Of a stretch of DNA of 64,000 nt, positions 1-8,537 are shown piece by piece (within the stretch, counting starts at the first letter, position 1; every line of letters begins with the position of its first letter). This stretch comes from Aeromicrobium senzhongii (GTDB lineage Bacteria > Actinomycetota > Actinomycetes > Propionibacteriales > Nocardioidaceae): positions 1,550,001 through 1,614,000 of the forward strand of contig NZ_CP060587.1 of assembly GCF_014334735.1 (NCBI RefSeq). Reading direction: 5' to 3'. The notes beneath the pieces are model-generated. The model was not told the DNA's origin. It worked only from the letters and a program-made list of their open reading frames with translations, and did no database searches. Both the position numbers and the translations under genes were made by a program.

Positions 1-1
1 G

Positions 2-100
2 ATCGAGCTGGACCCGGCGTCGGTGGCCCGACTCACCGCGCTGGGCCGCGCCGACGGGCGATTGTTCGACGGCGATCCCGCCGTGTGGATCGAGGACTGA
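2..100 (+). CDS. C-terminal fragment of an unidentified protein (cut by window edge)
   Basis: The frame is open from base 2 to a TGA at 98-100 and encodes 32 residues ending in VWIED. It reads into the window, so the start and most of the gene lie upstream. The fragment is acidic and has no motif I recognise, so I cannot name a family. The next gene begins 17 bases after its stop, which suggests shared transcription. It is reported because its codon use is typical of the surrounding genes. Confidence 0.5.
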   Translation: MELDPASVARLTALGRADGRLFDGDPAVWIED

Positions 101-117
101 GAATCGGTCGGGGGACC

Positions 118-1608
118 ATGGGCACGACGAGAACCGTACTGCTCGCCGTCGCGGTGGCGATCGCCCTGCGCCTGCCGTTCCTGGGCGTCCTGCCGAGCCC
201 CGACGAGGCCGGTCTGCTGATCGTGGGCGGGCAGTGGGGCCCCGGAACGTCGCTCTACGGCGACCACTGGATCGACCGCCCGCCGATCCTGCTCGCCTGG
301 GCCTGGCTGGCGGCGCACACCGGGGGAGTGGTGGCGCTGCGGGTCCTGGGTCTGATCCCCGTCGTCGTCACGATCGTCGCCTGCTCCGCCGCCGCGGGAC
401 GGATCGGCGGCGGCCGTGCCGCTCGGTGGGCGGCCGTCGCGGCGGCCGTCCTGACCGTCAGTCCGTGGGTCGGCGCCGACCGGGTGAACGGCGAGCTGCT
501 CGCCGCTCCGTGGCTGGCGGTGGGGGTGTACGCGGCCATCCGCGCGGTCGAGACCCCGACGGCACGGTGGGGACTCGCGACGGGTGCGGCGGTCGCCGGC
601 GCCGTCCTGACGAAGCAGAACCACGGCGACGCCGCGGTCTTCGCGGTGGTGCTGCTGGCCGGTTGCCTGATGACGGGTCGGCTGCAGCCTGCCGCCGCGC
701 TGCGACTGGCGGCCTCGGCCCTGCTCGGCGCCCTCGCGCTCACCGCCGTCGTGGTGCTCGCGGCGTGGACCCGCGGAACCACCCCGGGCGAGCTGTTCGA
801 CGCGCTCTTCGCGTTCCGGCTGCGGGCCGCGGAGGTGATGGGCGCCGACCCCGAGGGTGCGCGGGACGGGCGCCGGGACGAAGTGCTGCGGCGCGCCGTA
901 CTCGGTGGACAGGTGCTCCTGGTCCTGATCGTCCTGGTGATGCCCGTGGCGCGCCGATTCCGCTCACCCGTGCACTGGGCCCTGGCGGCGATGGCGGCAT
1001 TCGGCTGCCTCTCGGTGATCGGCAGCGGGAGCTGGTGGAACCACTACCTCGTCGAGCTGGCGGTGCCGGCGGCGGTCGGTGCCGGAGTCATCGCCGCGCG
1101 CACGCGGGTCGTGGTCCCGCTGGTCGTCGGTTACGCGGCCGTGGCCGCGGTGGTCGGGGCGTACTTCCTGCTGCCGGCCATCGGCGCCGTCGACGCTCCG
1201 GCGGCGGTCGGGCGCGCGATCGCGGACGCCGCCGAGCCCGGTGACTCGGTGGTCAACGCCTGGGGCCGGGCCGACCTGGTCTACGCGACGGGCCTCGACT
1301 CGCCCTATGAGCACCTGTGGAGCCTGCCGGTGCGCACGGACGACCCGCGACTGGCATCGTTCGCCGCGCTCGTCGCGGGGCCGAAGGCGCCCACGTGGCT
1401 GGTGGTCCGTCGGCACCTGGAGGGCTGGGGCATGGACGCCGCCGGCACGCAGGCGCTGGTGGATCGCCGGTACCGGCAGGTCGCCACCTTGTGCGACTAC
1501 CGCGTCTACCTGCTCGGCGGCGTCGATCGCCGCGCGCCGAAGCCGCCCCCGGTCGATCGCTGCAAACCGTCGACGTCGCTGCGGCCGACCGCCATGATGG
1601 AGCCATGA
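118..1608 (+). CDS. GT-C fold membrane glycosyltransferase (family 39-like)
   Basis: This is a 496-residue polytopic membrane protein. The N-terminus is a hydrophobic helix followed by PSPDEAG, with the acidic pair D29-E30 in the first outer loop, and then a DRPPILL segment. An acidic loop motif followed by an RPP stretch is typical of GT-C enzymes that take polyprenyl-phosphate sugars and act on the outer face of the membrane. About ten further hydrophobic segments follow, then a soluble C-terminal part. I chose ATG 118 because a purine-rich stretch (CGGGGGA) precedes it; a GTG at 85 is also open but overlaps the previous gene. The stop overlaps the next start as ATGA, so it is probably co-transcribed with the ABC transporter. 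Donor and acceptor are unknown. Confidence 0.75.
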   Translation: MGTTRTVLLAVAVAIALRLPFLGVLPSPDEAGLLIVGGQWGPGTSLYGDHWIDRPPILLAWAWLAAHTGGVVALRVLGLIPVVVTIVACSAAAGRIGGGRAARWAAVAAAVLTVSPWVGADRVNGELLAAPWLAVGVYAAIRAVETPTARWGLATGAAVAGAVLTKQNHGDAAVFAVVLLAGCLMTGRLQPAAALRLAASALLGALALTAVVVLAAWTRGTTPGELFDALFAFRLRAAEVMGADPEGARDGRRDEVLRRAVLGGQVLLVLIVLVMPVARRFRSPVHWALAAMAAFGCLSVIGSGSWWNHYLVELAVPAAVGAGVIAARTRVVVPLVVGYAAVAAVVGAYFLLPAIGAVDAPAAVGRAIADAAEPGDSVVNAWGRADLVYATGLDSPYEHLWSLPVRTDDPRLASFAALVAGPKAPTWLVVRRHLEGWGMDAAGTQALVDRRYRQVATLCDYRVYLLGGVDRRAPKPPPVDRCKPSTSLRPTAMMEP

Positions 1609-2453
1609 CGGGCGGACCGGTGGTGCGCGCGGCCGGTCTGACCCGCGTGTTCGAGGGTCGCGTCGCCGTGGCCGCCCTGGACCTGACGGTCGAGCGGGGC
1701 CGCGTGCTCGGCGTGCTCGGACCGAACGGCGCCGGCAAGTCCACCACCGTCCGCATGCTCACCGGACTCCTGCGGCCCACGTCCGGGACGGTCGACCTGT
1801 TCGGCGAGCGCGTCACGCCGCGCACGGCTCCGCTGCTGCGCGCCCGGGTCGGTGTGCAGACCGAGGCGAACCTCTACCACCGGCTGACCGTCGCCGAGAA
1901 CCTGCGCACGTGGGGCGACCTGCACGGCCTGCCCCGCCGGACGACCGAGCGCCGCCTGACCGAAGTGCTCGAGATCCTGGGCCTGGCCGATCGTCGCGAC
2001 ACGCCGGTCGGCTCCCTGAGCAAGGGGCTGCGCCAGAAGGCCAAGATCGGTCGTGCGCTGCTCGCCGAGCCCGAGCTGATCTTCCTGGACGAGCCGACGG
2101 CGGGGCTCGACCCCGCATCGGCACTCGACGTGCTCGACCACCTGGCCAAGCTGCGCGCCGAGGGCGGCACCACCATCGTGCTGTGCACCCACCAGTTGCA
2201 CGGGCTGGAGTCGCTGTGCGACGACGTCGTCATGCTCGATCGAGGTCGCGTGGTCGCGGCCGGGCAGGTCGACGACCTGCTCGCCAGGCACTGGCCCACC
2301 CGCGAGTACGTCATTCGCGTGGGTGATCGCGCCCTCGCCGACAGCGTCGTCGCCGATCTGCGTGCGTCCGGGCACGCGGTGGAGGAACCCGAGAGTGCCG
2401 ATCCGTCGCTGCACGACCTGTACTTCCGCATGCTGGCGGGGGAGCAGCAGTGA
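1605..2453 (+). CDS. ABC transporter ATP-binding protein (ABC-2 exporter type)
   Basis: This 282-residue protein is a single nucleotide-binding domain. Walker A is GPNGAGKST at residues 39-47, an ABC signature-like LSKGLRQ lies near 138, and Walker B LIFLDEP lies near 158, followed by the D-loop and an H-loop histidine (LCTHQ). The C-terminal 60 residues form the regulatory extension usual in drug and sodium exporters (NatA/CcmA group). The start at 1605 overlaps the upstream stop by four bases, and the downstream permease overlaps its own stop (GTGA), so the three genes look translationally coupled. The ATPase would power the permease that follows. Substrate cannot be told from sequence. Confidence 0.9.
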   Translation: MTGGPVVRAAGLTRVFEGRVAVAALDLTVERGRVLGVLGPNGAGKSTTVRMLTGLLRPTSGTVDLFGERVTPRTAPLLRARVGVQTEANLYHRLTVAENLRTWGDLHGLPRRTTERRLTEVLEILGLADRRDTPVGSLSKGLRQKAKIGRALLAEPELIFLDEPTAGLDPASALDVLDHLAKLRAEGGTTIVLCTHQLHGLESLCDDVVMLDRGRVVAAGQVDDLLARHWPTREYVIRVGDRALADSVVADLRASGHAVEEPESADPSLHDLYFRMLAGEQQ

Positions 2454-3238
2454 ATGCCGGCCGCGTGCGTGCGCTGATCGTCAAGGACTGGATCGAGCTG
2501 AGCCGCAATCGCCAGACCCTGGCGCCGGTCATCATGCTGCCGATCGTCTTCGCCGTGCTGCTGCCGACGACCATGATCGCGGCGACGAGCCGTCCCGAGG
2601 CGCTCGCACGACTGGACTTCATCAACTCCTACCTCGAGAGCCTGCCGTCGGCCATCGCCGCCGATCCCACCCGCGCGATGGTCGAGTACTTCATGGCGCC
2701 GATCTTCCTGATGATCCCGGTGGTGGTCGCGACGGTGCTCGCGACGGCCGCGTTCGTGGGCGAGAAGGAGCGCGACACGCTCGAAGGGCTGCTGTTCACG
2801 CCCCTGACCGACCGCGAGCTCGTCGTCGGCAAGATCCTCGTCTCGTGGGTGCCCGCCGTCCTGGTCACGTGGCTGTCCACCGCGATCTACGCGGTGGTCG
2901 TCGCGGTGTTCGCCCGCCCCTGGCAGGACGGGTGGGCGTTCCCCAACGTCACCTGGCTCGCCCTCGTGGGCATCATCGCGCCGTTGGTCTCGTTCTTCGC
3001 CATCGGCTGCATCGTGCTGATCTCGCACCGTGCGTCGACGTTGCAGGGCGCGCAGGCCGTCGCGGGTCTGCTCGTCCTGCCGGTCATCGTGCTGATCATG
3101 TCCCAGGCGTCCGGCGCGATGGCGTTCGACCGCGGGGTCGTCGTGGTGGTCGGAGTCGTGGCGGCGATCGGTGATCTGATCGTCTTCCACCTCGCGGTCC
3201 GGCGCTTCGATCGCGACCGTGTCGTCACGCGACTGTGA
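2450..3238 (+). CDS. ABC-2 type transporter permease
   Basis: This 262-residue protein has about six transmembrane helices and the ABC-2 permease layout: a short cytoplasmic N-terminus, a first helix, a large outer loop, then a conserved GEKERDTLEGLLFTPL stretch (near residues 104-119), which is the coupling-helix region of this family. The GTG start overlaps the stop of the ATPase. A nearby ATG at 2454 is out of frame. It forms the membrane half of the exporter with the upstream ATPase. No export cargo can be inferred. Confidence 0.88.
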   Translation: MNAGRVRALIVKDWIELSRNRQTLAPVIMLPIVFAVLLPTTMIAATSRPEALARLDFINSYLESLPSAIAADPTRAMVEYFMAPIFLMIPVVVATVLATAAFVGEKERDTLEGLLFTPLTDRELVVGKILVSWVPAVLVTWLSTAIYAVVVAVFARPWQDGWAFPNVTWLALVGIIAPLVSFFAIGCIVLISHRASTLQGAQAVAGLLVLPVIVLIMSQASGAMAFDRGVVVVVGVVAAIGDLIVFHLAVRRFDRDRVVTRL

Positions 3239-3245
3239 GCGCAGC

Positions 3246-3288
3246 GTCACACGCCTGTGACCGTCTTAGGCTGTGGCATATCCCACAG
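3246..3288. promoter_or_regulatory. Two inverted repeats upstream of pckG, one of GlxR/Crp type
   Basis: GTCACA-N4-TGTGAC lies at 3246-3261 and CTGTGG-N6-CCACAG at 3271-3288. The second contains TGTG-N8-CACA (3272-3287), the half-site arrangement bound by Crp/GlxR regulators in actinobacteria. Both sit in the 197-base gap before the PEP carboxykinase gene, about 150-190 bases from its start codon. They could be operators for carbon-source control; the first could also act as a weak terminator for the ABC operon. Confidence 0.5.
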
Positions 3289-3435
3289 GGGCGCACGGAG
3301 CGTGGCCCCTTCGGCGCGGTAAGGTCGCGGTAATCTCCGGGATCGTGCCGTCGGGAACTTCCGTCGGCACGCGACGGAACATCGACGTGACCGGACCAGC
3401 CGGCGGGCTGGTCCAGGAGAGGAACAGGCAGACCG

Positions 3436-5277
3436 ATGGTCGACGTGGACAAGGTCCTGGATGACGCGGGGTTGAACAACCCTCACGTCCATGAGTTCGT
3501 GAAGCACTGGGCGGGAGTCACCCAGCCCGATCGCATCGAGGTCGTCAGCGCCAGCGACGACGCTCGGCTGCTGCAAGAGGCGCTCGACGCCGGCGAGCTC
3601 GAGCCGGCCGGCGAGGGTCTCTACTACTCGCAGAGCTACTGGAAGGACACGGCCCGCTCCGAGGAGCGGACCATCGTGGCCACCAGCAACCCCGAGGACA
3701 AGGGCGTCTACAACAACTGGCGCCACGCCGACGAGATCAAGCCGGTCGTCATCGGCAACATGACGGGTGCCTCGCAGGGCAAGACGATGTACGTCATCCC
3801 CTACCTGATGGCCGCTCCCGGCTCGCCGCTGGAGGCGTACGCCGCCGGCGTCGAGCTGACGGACAACCGCAACGTCGTGCTGCAGATGATCCGCATGGCC
3901 CGCGTGGGTGTCGACCTGTTCGAGGACCTCAAGGATCCCGAGAGCTTCGTGCGCGCGGTCCATGTCACCGGTGACCTCGAGAACCTCGGTCAGGGCACGC
4001 CCGACGACAAGCGCTACTTCGTGACCGTCGCCGACGAGCGCACCATCTTGCACTTCGGCTCGTCCTACGGCGGAAACGCGCTGCTGGGCAAGATCGCCCA
4101 CGGCCTGCGCCAGGCGAACTGGGACGGCTGGGCGTCGCGCAAGTTCCTCGCCGAGCAGTACATGCTCATCGCGATCCAGGACAAGGAGACCGGCAAGAAG
4201 TACCACATCGCCGGTGGCTTCCCGAGCGCTTCGGGCAAGACCAACCTCGCCATGATGGTCGCGCCGGAGGCTCTGGGCGACCGCTACTACGTCGAGTTCT
4301 TCGGCGACGACATCGCGTGGCTGTGGGTCGGCGACGACGGCAAGCTCTACGGCATGAACCCCGAGTTCGGTGTGTTCGGCGTGGCGATCGACACCAACGC
4401 GATCACCAACCCGAACGCCCTCGCGGCGGTCGAGGCCGGCACCGGCGCCATCTTCACCAACACGGCGTACAACGTGAACACGCACGAGACCTGGTGGGAG
4501 GGCAAGACGCCCGACTACCCCGAGGACGTCGAGGGCTGGCGCGACTGGAAGGGCCACCTGATCTCGGAGCGTCCCGTCGAGGAGCAGCGTTCCAAGGACC
4601 ACGTGTGGGCCCACCCGAACTGCCGCTTCACGTCGACGATGTCGAACGTCCCGAACGAGTCGCCCGACTACAACGACCCGGCGGGCGTCCCGATCGACGG
4701 CATCATCTACGGCGGCCGCACGCGTGACCGCGAGCCGCTGATCCGCGCGATCGAGGATCCGGCCGAGGGCGTCTACGACGGTCTGACGCTGGGCGCCGAG
4801 GCCACGGCCGCGGCCGAGGGTGTCGCCGGCCAGCTGCGCTACGACCCGATGTCGATGCGTCCGTTCCTGGCGCTGCCCGAGGGCCGCTACGCCCAGCACT
4901 GGCTCGACATCCTCGACCAGGTCGAGGACAAGCCGCTGTTCGCGCACGTGAACTGGTTCCAGCGCGACGCCGACGGTGGCTACCTGTGGCCGGGCTACAG
5001 CGAGAACCTGCGCGCCCTGCTGTGGATGATGGACTACCGCGAGGGTCGTGTCACCGGCACGAAGACCCCCGTGGGCGTCGTCCCCACCAAGGACGAGCTG
5101 AACCTCGACGGCCTCGAGATCGACGACGCCGTGCTCGAGCAGCTGCTGGCGATCGACGTCGAGCGCTGGAAGCAGGAGATCGACCTGCGCGAGGCGCACC
5201 TCAAGGCGTTCGACAACCTGCCCGAGCGGATCTGGGAGGCGCACCGCCGCGTCGCCCAGGACCTCGACCAGGCCTGA
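3436..5277 (+). CDS. pckG: Phosphoenolpyruvate carboxykinase (GTP)
   Basis: This 613-residue cytosolic enzyme converts oxaloacetate and GTP to phosphoenolpyruvate, GDP and CO2, the first step of gluconeogenesis. Length and the complete colinear family sequence fit GTP-type PEPCK. The P-loop (kinase-1a) is GGFPSASGKTN at residues 260-270, followed by the metal-binding FGDDIAWL region. Most GTP-PEPCKs have a reactive cysteine in this loop (ACGKT); here codon 266 is TCG, serine. The start ATG has an AGGAGAGGAA ribosome-binding site. A strong hairpin follows the stop. The upstream gap carries Crp/GlxR-like repeats, which suggests carbon-source regulation. Confidence 0.97.
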   Translation: MVDVDKVLDDAGLNNPHVHEFVKHWAGVTQPDRIEVVSASDDARLLQEALDAGELEPAGEGLYYSQSYWKDTARSEERTIVATSNPEDKGVYNNWRHADEIKPVVIGNMTGASQGKTMYVIPYLMAAPGSPLEAYAAGVELTDNRNVVLQMIRMARVGVDLFEDLKDPESFVRAVHVTGDLENLGQGTPDDKRYFVTVADERTILHFGSSYGGNALLGKIAHGLRQANWDGWASRKFLAEQYMLIAIQDKETGKKYHIAGGFPSASGKTNLAMMVAPEALGDRYYVEFFGDDIAWLWVGDDGKLYGMNPEFGVFGVAIDTNAITNPNALAAVEAGTGAIFTNTAYNVNTHETWWEGKTPDYPEDVEGWRDWKGHLISERPVEEQRSKDHVWAHPNCRFTSTMSNVPNESPDYNDPAGVPIDGIIYGGRTRDREPLIRAIEDPAEGVYDGLTLGAEATAAAEGVAGQLRYDPMSMRPFLALPEGRYAQHWLDILDQVEDKPLFAHVNWFQRDADGGYLWPGYSENLRALLWMMDYREGRVTGTKTPVGVVPTKDELNLDGLEIDDAVLEQLLAIDVERWKQEIDLREAHLKAFDNLPERIWEAHRRVAQDLDQA

Positions 5278-5287
5278 CGCACCGAAC

Positions 5288-5321
5288 GAAGGGGCTCACC
5301 GCGCGAGCGGTGGGCCCCTTC
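5288..5321. terminator. Strong hairpin terminator between pckG and the DMT gene
   Basis: GAAGGGGCTCACCGC pairs with GCGGTGGGCCCCTTC across a GCGA loop, with one G-T wobble. It starts 11 bases after the pckG stop and lies between two convergent genes, so it can serve both. Confidence 0.8.
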
Positions 5322-5349
5322 GTCGTGTCCGGGGAGCCGGCGCCGGGCC

Positions 5350-6273
5350 TCATCGACGGGCGGGCCGCTCGGCCCGGACCACCAGGGCGACGCCCACCAC
5401 GACGATCGCGCCACCGGTGAGGATCGCGGTGGTGATCGGCTCGGCGAGGATGAGAGCGCCGAGGAACACCGCGACGACGGGGTTCACGTAGGCGTAGGTC
5501 GACACCAGCGACAGCGGTGCGTTCTGCAAGAGCCACACGTACGCCGAGTAGCCCACGATCGACCCGAACACCACGAGGTACCCCAGCGCGATCCAGGAGG
5601 ACGTCGAGGCGTCGCCGAAGTCGCTCGGCCGCTCACCCCGCGCCGTCCCGAGGACCAGGAGCACGATCGCGGCGGCCAGCATCTCCCAGACCGTCGCGAC
5701 GAACGGGTTCGTCGGCATCGCCATCTGCTGCGACATGAACGAGCCGACCGACCAGCTCAACGACGCACCGACGATGAGCAGGATGCCGGTCGCCGTGCCG
5801 CCGGCGCCGCCGCCGGGGAGCACGAGCACCCCCAGCCCCACGAATCCGAGGAGGACTCCGGCCCAGGTCAGCAGCCGCGGACGGGCCCCACTGGCGAAGC
5901 GGAGCAGGATCAGCCAGAGCGGGACCATCGCGACGAGCAGTGCGGCCAGTCCGGAGGGGACCGTGCGCTCGCCGAGCACCACGCCGCCGTTGCCCCCGGC
6001 GAGCAGGAGGATCCCGACGACTGCTGCTCCACGCAGCTCACCGGGCCGGACCCGCAGGGACCGTGGACCCGACCGGGCGGCCAGGAGCGTCCCCATCAGC
6101 ACGGCGGCGGTGAGGAAGCGGGCACCAGCCGAGATCAGCGGCGGCATGTCCTCGACGACGACTCGGATCCCCAGGTAGGTCGACCCCCAGGCGATGTACA
6201 CCACGACGAGCGCCAGCCACAGTGCGCCGGTGCTGACGTCGGCCCGGTGGCCGGTAGCGGGCTGGGCTGTCAT
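5350..6273 (-). CDS. EamA/DMT family transporter
   Basis: This 307-residue protein has ten predicted hydrophobic helices arranged as two EamA halves. AWGSTYLGIR near residue 30 and the second-half TYAYVNPVVAVFLGALILAEP are characteristic of the drug/metabolite transporter superfamily (RhtA/YdcZ-like exporters). It would export small metabolites across the inner membrane; the substrate is unknown. It is transcribed alone, converges with pckG and is separated from it by a hairpin. The start ATG at 6273 directly precedes the soluble N-terminal dozen residues. Confidence 0.88.
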   Translation of the reverse strand: MTAQPATGHRADVSTGALWLALVVVYIAWGSTYLGIRVVVEDMPPLISAGARFLTAAVLMGTLLAARSGPRSLRVRPGELRGAAVVGILLLAGGNGGVVLGERTVPSGLAALLVAMVPLWLILLRFASGARPRLLTWAGVLLGFVGLGVLVLPGGGAGGTATGILLIVGASLSWSVGSFMSQQMAMPTNPFVATVWEMLAAAIVLLVLGTARGERPSDFGDASTSSWIALGYLVVFGSIVGYSAYVWLLQNAPLSLVSTYAYVNPVVAVFLGALILAEPITTAILTGGAIVVVGVALVVRAERPARR

Positions 6274-6384
6274 GAGCGTCCTGTCCTCGTGGTCCTGACA
6301 CCCATCGAACCGGGACGCACCCCGGCACGCCAGCAGATCCCCGCCAGCACCCGCAGGGTTCCCGCCGAAAACCCGCAGGGGGCG

Positions 6385-8397
6385 TCAGGCGGTGGGCAGG
6401 GACCAGCTCAGGTCGCCCTCGGGCTTCAGGCCCAGCCCTCGGGCGCGGGTCTCGACCCACGCCTGCTGGGCCTTCGAGAGCGAGCCGACCGTGAAGCGCG
6501 TGCCCCAGCCGAACGGCGACGTGCCCGGGATGTCGACCAGGGTGCCCTCGGGGCTGCGTTGGATCTGGCCCACGATGTCGCGGTAGCCGGCGGTGAACTC
6601 CAACGGCGCGCCGAACTTGCGGTTGAAGGCGACCGACAGCTGCTTGGCCCGCTTGGCCACGTCGCAGCGCAGCAACGTGTCGCCGGTGGCGCACAGGACG
6701 CCGCGGGGGACCTGACCGTTGCTGTAGCCGCCCCAGCCCGTGCCGGCGCCCTTGTTGGTCAGGTACTGCACCAGCACCGGCATGGGATCGATGAAGCGAC
6801 CGGCGACCATGATCTCGAAGTGCAGGTGGGGGCCGGTGGAGTTGCCGCGCGACCCGACCAGGGCGATCTCGTCGCCGGAGTTCACGGTCTGGCCGTCCTG
6901 CACGAGGACCTTGGAGGAATGGGCGTAGCGCTCGGCGGTGCCGTCGGGGTGCGAGATGGTGATGAGGGTCCCGGCCCAGCCGATCTCCTGCAGGCTGACG
7001 ACGCCGCCGCGGGAGGCGTAGATCGGGGTGCCCATGGGCGCCGCGAGGTCCTGCCCGGTGTGGGTCGACTGCCACATGCCGCCGCCCATGCCGAAGCCGG
7101 CCGAGATCGAGTAGCTGCCCTGCTTGAGCGGGAACGTCCATCCCTGTCGCGTGGCGGCGATGGGCTTGGTCGCGTTGCAGACGGTGGTCGGCGCCTTGGC
7201 CGTGCCGCGGGGCAGCACGTTGTTCGCCTTGCCGAGAGCCGGACGCGTGACGGCGAACGGCTTGGCCGGCACCAGCGAGACGCCCACCTGGGCACGGGTG
7301 CCGGGTGCGTCGATCATCTTGCCGTCGCCGATGTAGACGCCCACGTGGTGGACGCCCGACTCACGGTTCGCGGTGAAGACGAGGTCGCCACGTCGGGGCT
7401 TGGCCGGATCGACCTTGACCGTTCGGGCGTAGATCTGCGCGGGGGTGCCCGTGAGGTCGTACGAGCCCTTGACCTGCACGAGGCCACCGCAGCTCCAGGC
7501 GCCGCGGGTGTTCTCGGCGGCGTAGTCGTCGCCGATGCGCTCCACCACGGCGTCGAGCAGGCGGATCGTCTGCACCGGGAGGACCTCGACCGTCCGCGAC
7601 CCGACCGTGGCCTTGCCGACGCCGCCGGTGGCCTTCAGGCGGCGGGCACCGGGCGCCTTGACGCCCAGTCGTGCCAGCTGCTTGCGGTAGCGCGTCCAGG
7701 ACGTGGCCGCCGCGGCGTTCCACGAGTCCTGTTCGGTGCGGGTCTGGGGGAGTCCCTCGGGGGTCGACGACGCGCCCAGACCGAGCTGCTCGGCGAGCTC
7801 GCCGATCTGCTTCAGCTGGCGAGCCGCCGTCTCCTCGGCCTTCTCGGCTGCGCGGGTGGCGCGGTCGGCCCGGGCCTGAAGCTCCTGCGCGGCGTCGAAG
7901 GCGCGCTTGGCGTCGCTGAGGTGTCCCTCCTGGGCGTCGGTGACCTGCTCACTGCTGAACATGCCGGTGATGAGGTCCTCGGGCTCCTCCGCGGCCGCGA
8001 GCGCGGTGAGCTTCTGGGCGAACGGATCGCCGCTGGGCGACATCGCGTACTCGACGACCTGGTCCACGTACGCACGGGCGATCCGGCGCTGGCGGTCGGC
8101 GTCACGCTTGCGCTCGGCTGCCTCCCGGCGCCGCTCCTCGGCCACGCTGAGGTTGGCCTCGTAGCGCAGCGCCAGCGTCGTGAGCTCGGTGATGGCGCTG
8201 GGCGCGATGGCCAGCGGGTCCGGCACGTCCACGCTGGGGGAGGACGCCGTGGGGGAGGACGCCGTGGGGGAGGACGAACTGGCGGTGGGGACGCCGCTGA
8301 CCGGAGGCGTGGTGGGGTCGGCCCCATGGGCGGCGGTCGGGAACGCCAGCGTGGCGACCAGGACCGACACCCCAGCGAAGACCCGAGTCCTACGCAT
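6385..8397 (-). CDS. Secreted multi-domain cell-wall hydrolase: NlpC/P60 + M23 + degenerate M15
   Basis: This 670-residue exported protein has a signal peptide (residues 1-26, ending AAHGA), a Ser/Pro/Thr linker, a charged coiled coil (about 60-190), then an NlpC/P60-like domain with Cys303 (SCGGLV) and His351 (HHVGVYIG). An M23 endopeptidase domain follows with HTGQD (H446, D450) and HLH (H524, H526). The C-terminal 110 residues resemble a VanY/M15 carboxypeptidase (AGYRD, GTSPFGWGTRFTV), but the usual zinc-ligand His and Asp are Phe and Thr. ATG 8397 has a GGAGGTG ribosome-binding site 9 bases upstream and begins the signal peptide; an upstream in-frame start would hide it. It probably cleaves peptidoglycan stem peptides during growth or division. 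It is divergent from copC. Confidence 0.85.
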   Translation of the reverse strand: MRRTRVFAGVSVLVATLAFPTAAHGADPTTPPVSGVPTASSSSPTASSPTASSPSVDVPDPLAIAPSAITELTTLALRYEANLSVAEERRREAAERKRDADRQRRIARAYVDQVVEYAMSPSGDPFAQKLTALAAAEEPEDLITGMFSSEQVTDAQEGHLSDAKRAFDAAQELQARADRATRAAEKAEETAARQLKQIGELAEQLGLGASSTPEGLPQTRTEQDSWNAAAATSWTRYRKQLARLGVKAPGARRLKATGGVGKATVGSRTVEVLPVQTIRLLDAVVERIGDDYAAENTRGAWSCGGLVQVKGSYDLTGTPAQIYARTVKVDPAKPRRGDLVFTANRESGVHHVGVYIGDGKMIDAPGTRAQVGVSLVPAKPFAVTRPALGKANNVLPRGTAKAPTTVCNATKPIAATRQGWTFPLKQGSYSISAGFGMGGGMWQSTHTGQDLAAPMGTPIYASRGGVVSLQEIGWAGTLITISHPDGTAERYAHSSKVLVQDGQTVNSGDEIALVGSRGNSTGPHLHFEIMVAGRFIDPMPVLVQYLTNKGAGTGWGGYSNGQVPRGVLCATGDTLLRCDVAKRAKQLSVAFNRKFGAPLEFTAGYRDIVGQIQRSPEGTLVDIPGTSPFGWGTRFTVGSLSKAQQAWVETRARGLGLKPEGDLSWSLPTA
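8236..8276. repeat. 15-bp tandem repeat within the cell-wall hydrolase linker
   Basis: Two exact copies of a 15-base unit (8236-8250, 8251-8265) and a partial third encode the Ser-Pro-Thr-Ala-Ser repeat of the linker after the signal peptide. Such in-frame repeats can change length by slippage without breaking the gene. Confidence 0.8.
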
Positions 8398-8478
8398 CAG
8401 TGCGACACCTCCAACCGCGAGTGAACCATGCCGCCCCACCGACCGCTCACCCAATGCCCACAAGTCACTCCTGTTAAG

Positions 8479-8500
8479 CCATCGGCCATGGTGCCGATGG
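8479..8500. promoter_or_regulatory. Perfect inverted repeat between the divergent hydrolase and copC genes
   Basis: CCATCGGC-N6-GCCGATGG lies in the 140-base divergent gap, 38 bases before the copC start. The placement suits an operator for either promoter. No regulator gene is adjacent, so its protein is unknown. Confidence 0.4.
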
Positions 8501-8537
8501 GCCACGCGGCCTGCGAACAGGCGCCGGATACGCTGGA

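Noticed and set aside
2454..2456. ATG as start of the ABC permease
   Set aside because: It is in a different frame from the permease. The GTG at 2450 gives the full family N-terminus and overlaps the upstream stop as usual for coupled genes.
3344..3370. Riboswitch in the pckG leader (CGTGCCG..CGGCACG hairpin)
   Set aside because: Only one simple stem is visible, and no conserved ligand-binding motif that I know is present. It may be an ordinary leader hairpin.
3247..5244. Long open frame opposite pckG
   Set aside because: High GC content opens antisense frames. pckG on the + strand is complete and conserved over the same bases, and the antisense product is a low-complexity Val/Arg/Asp-rich sequence.
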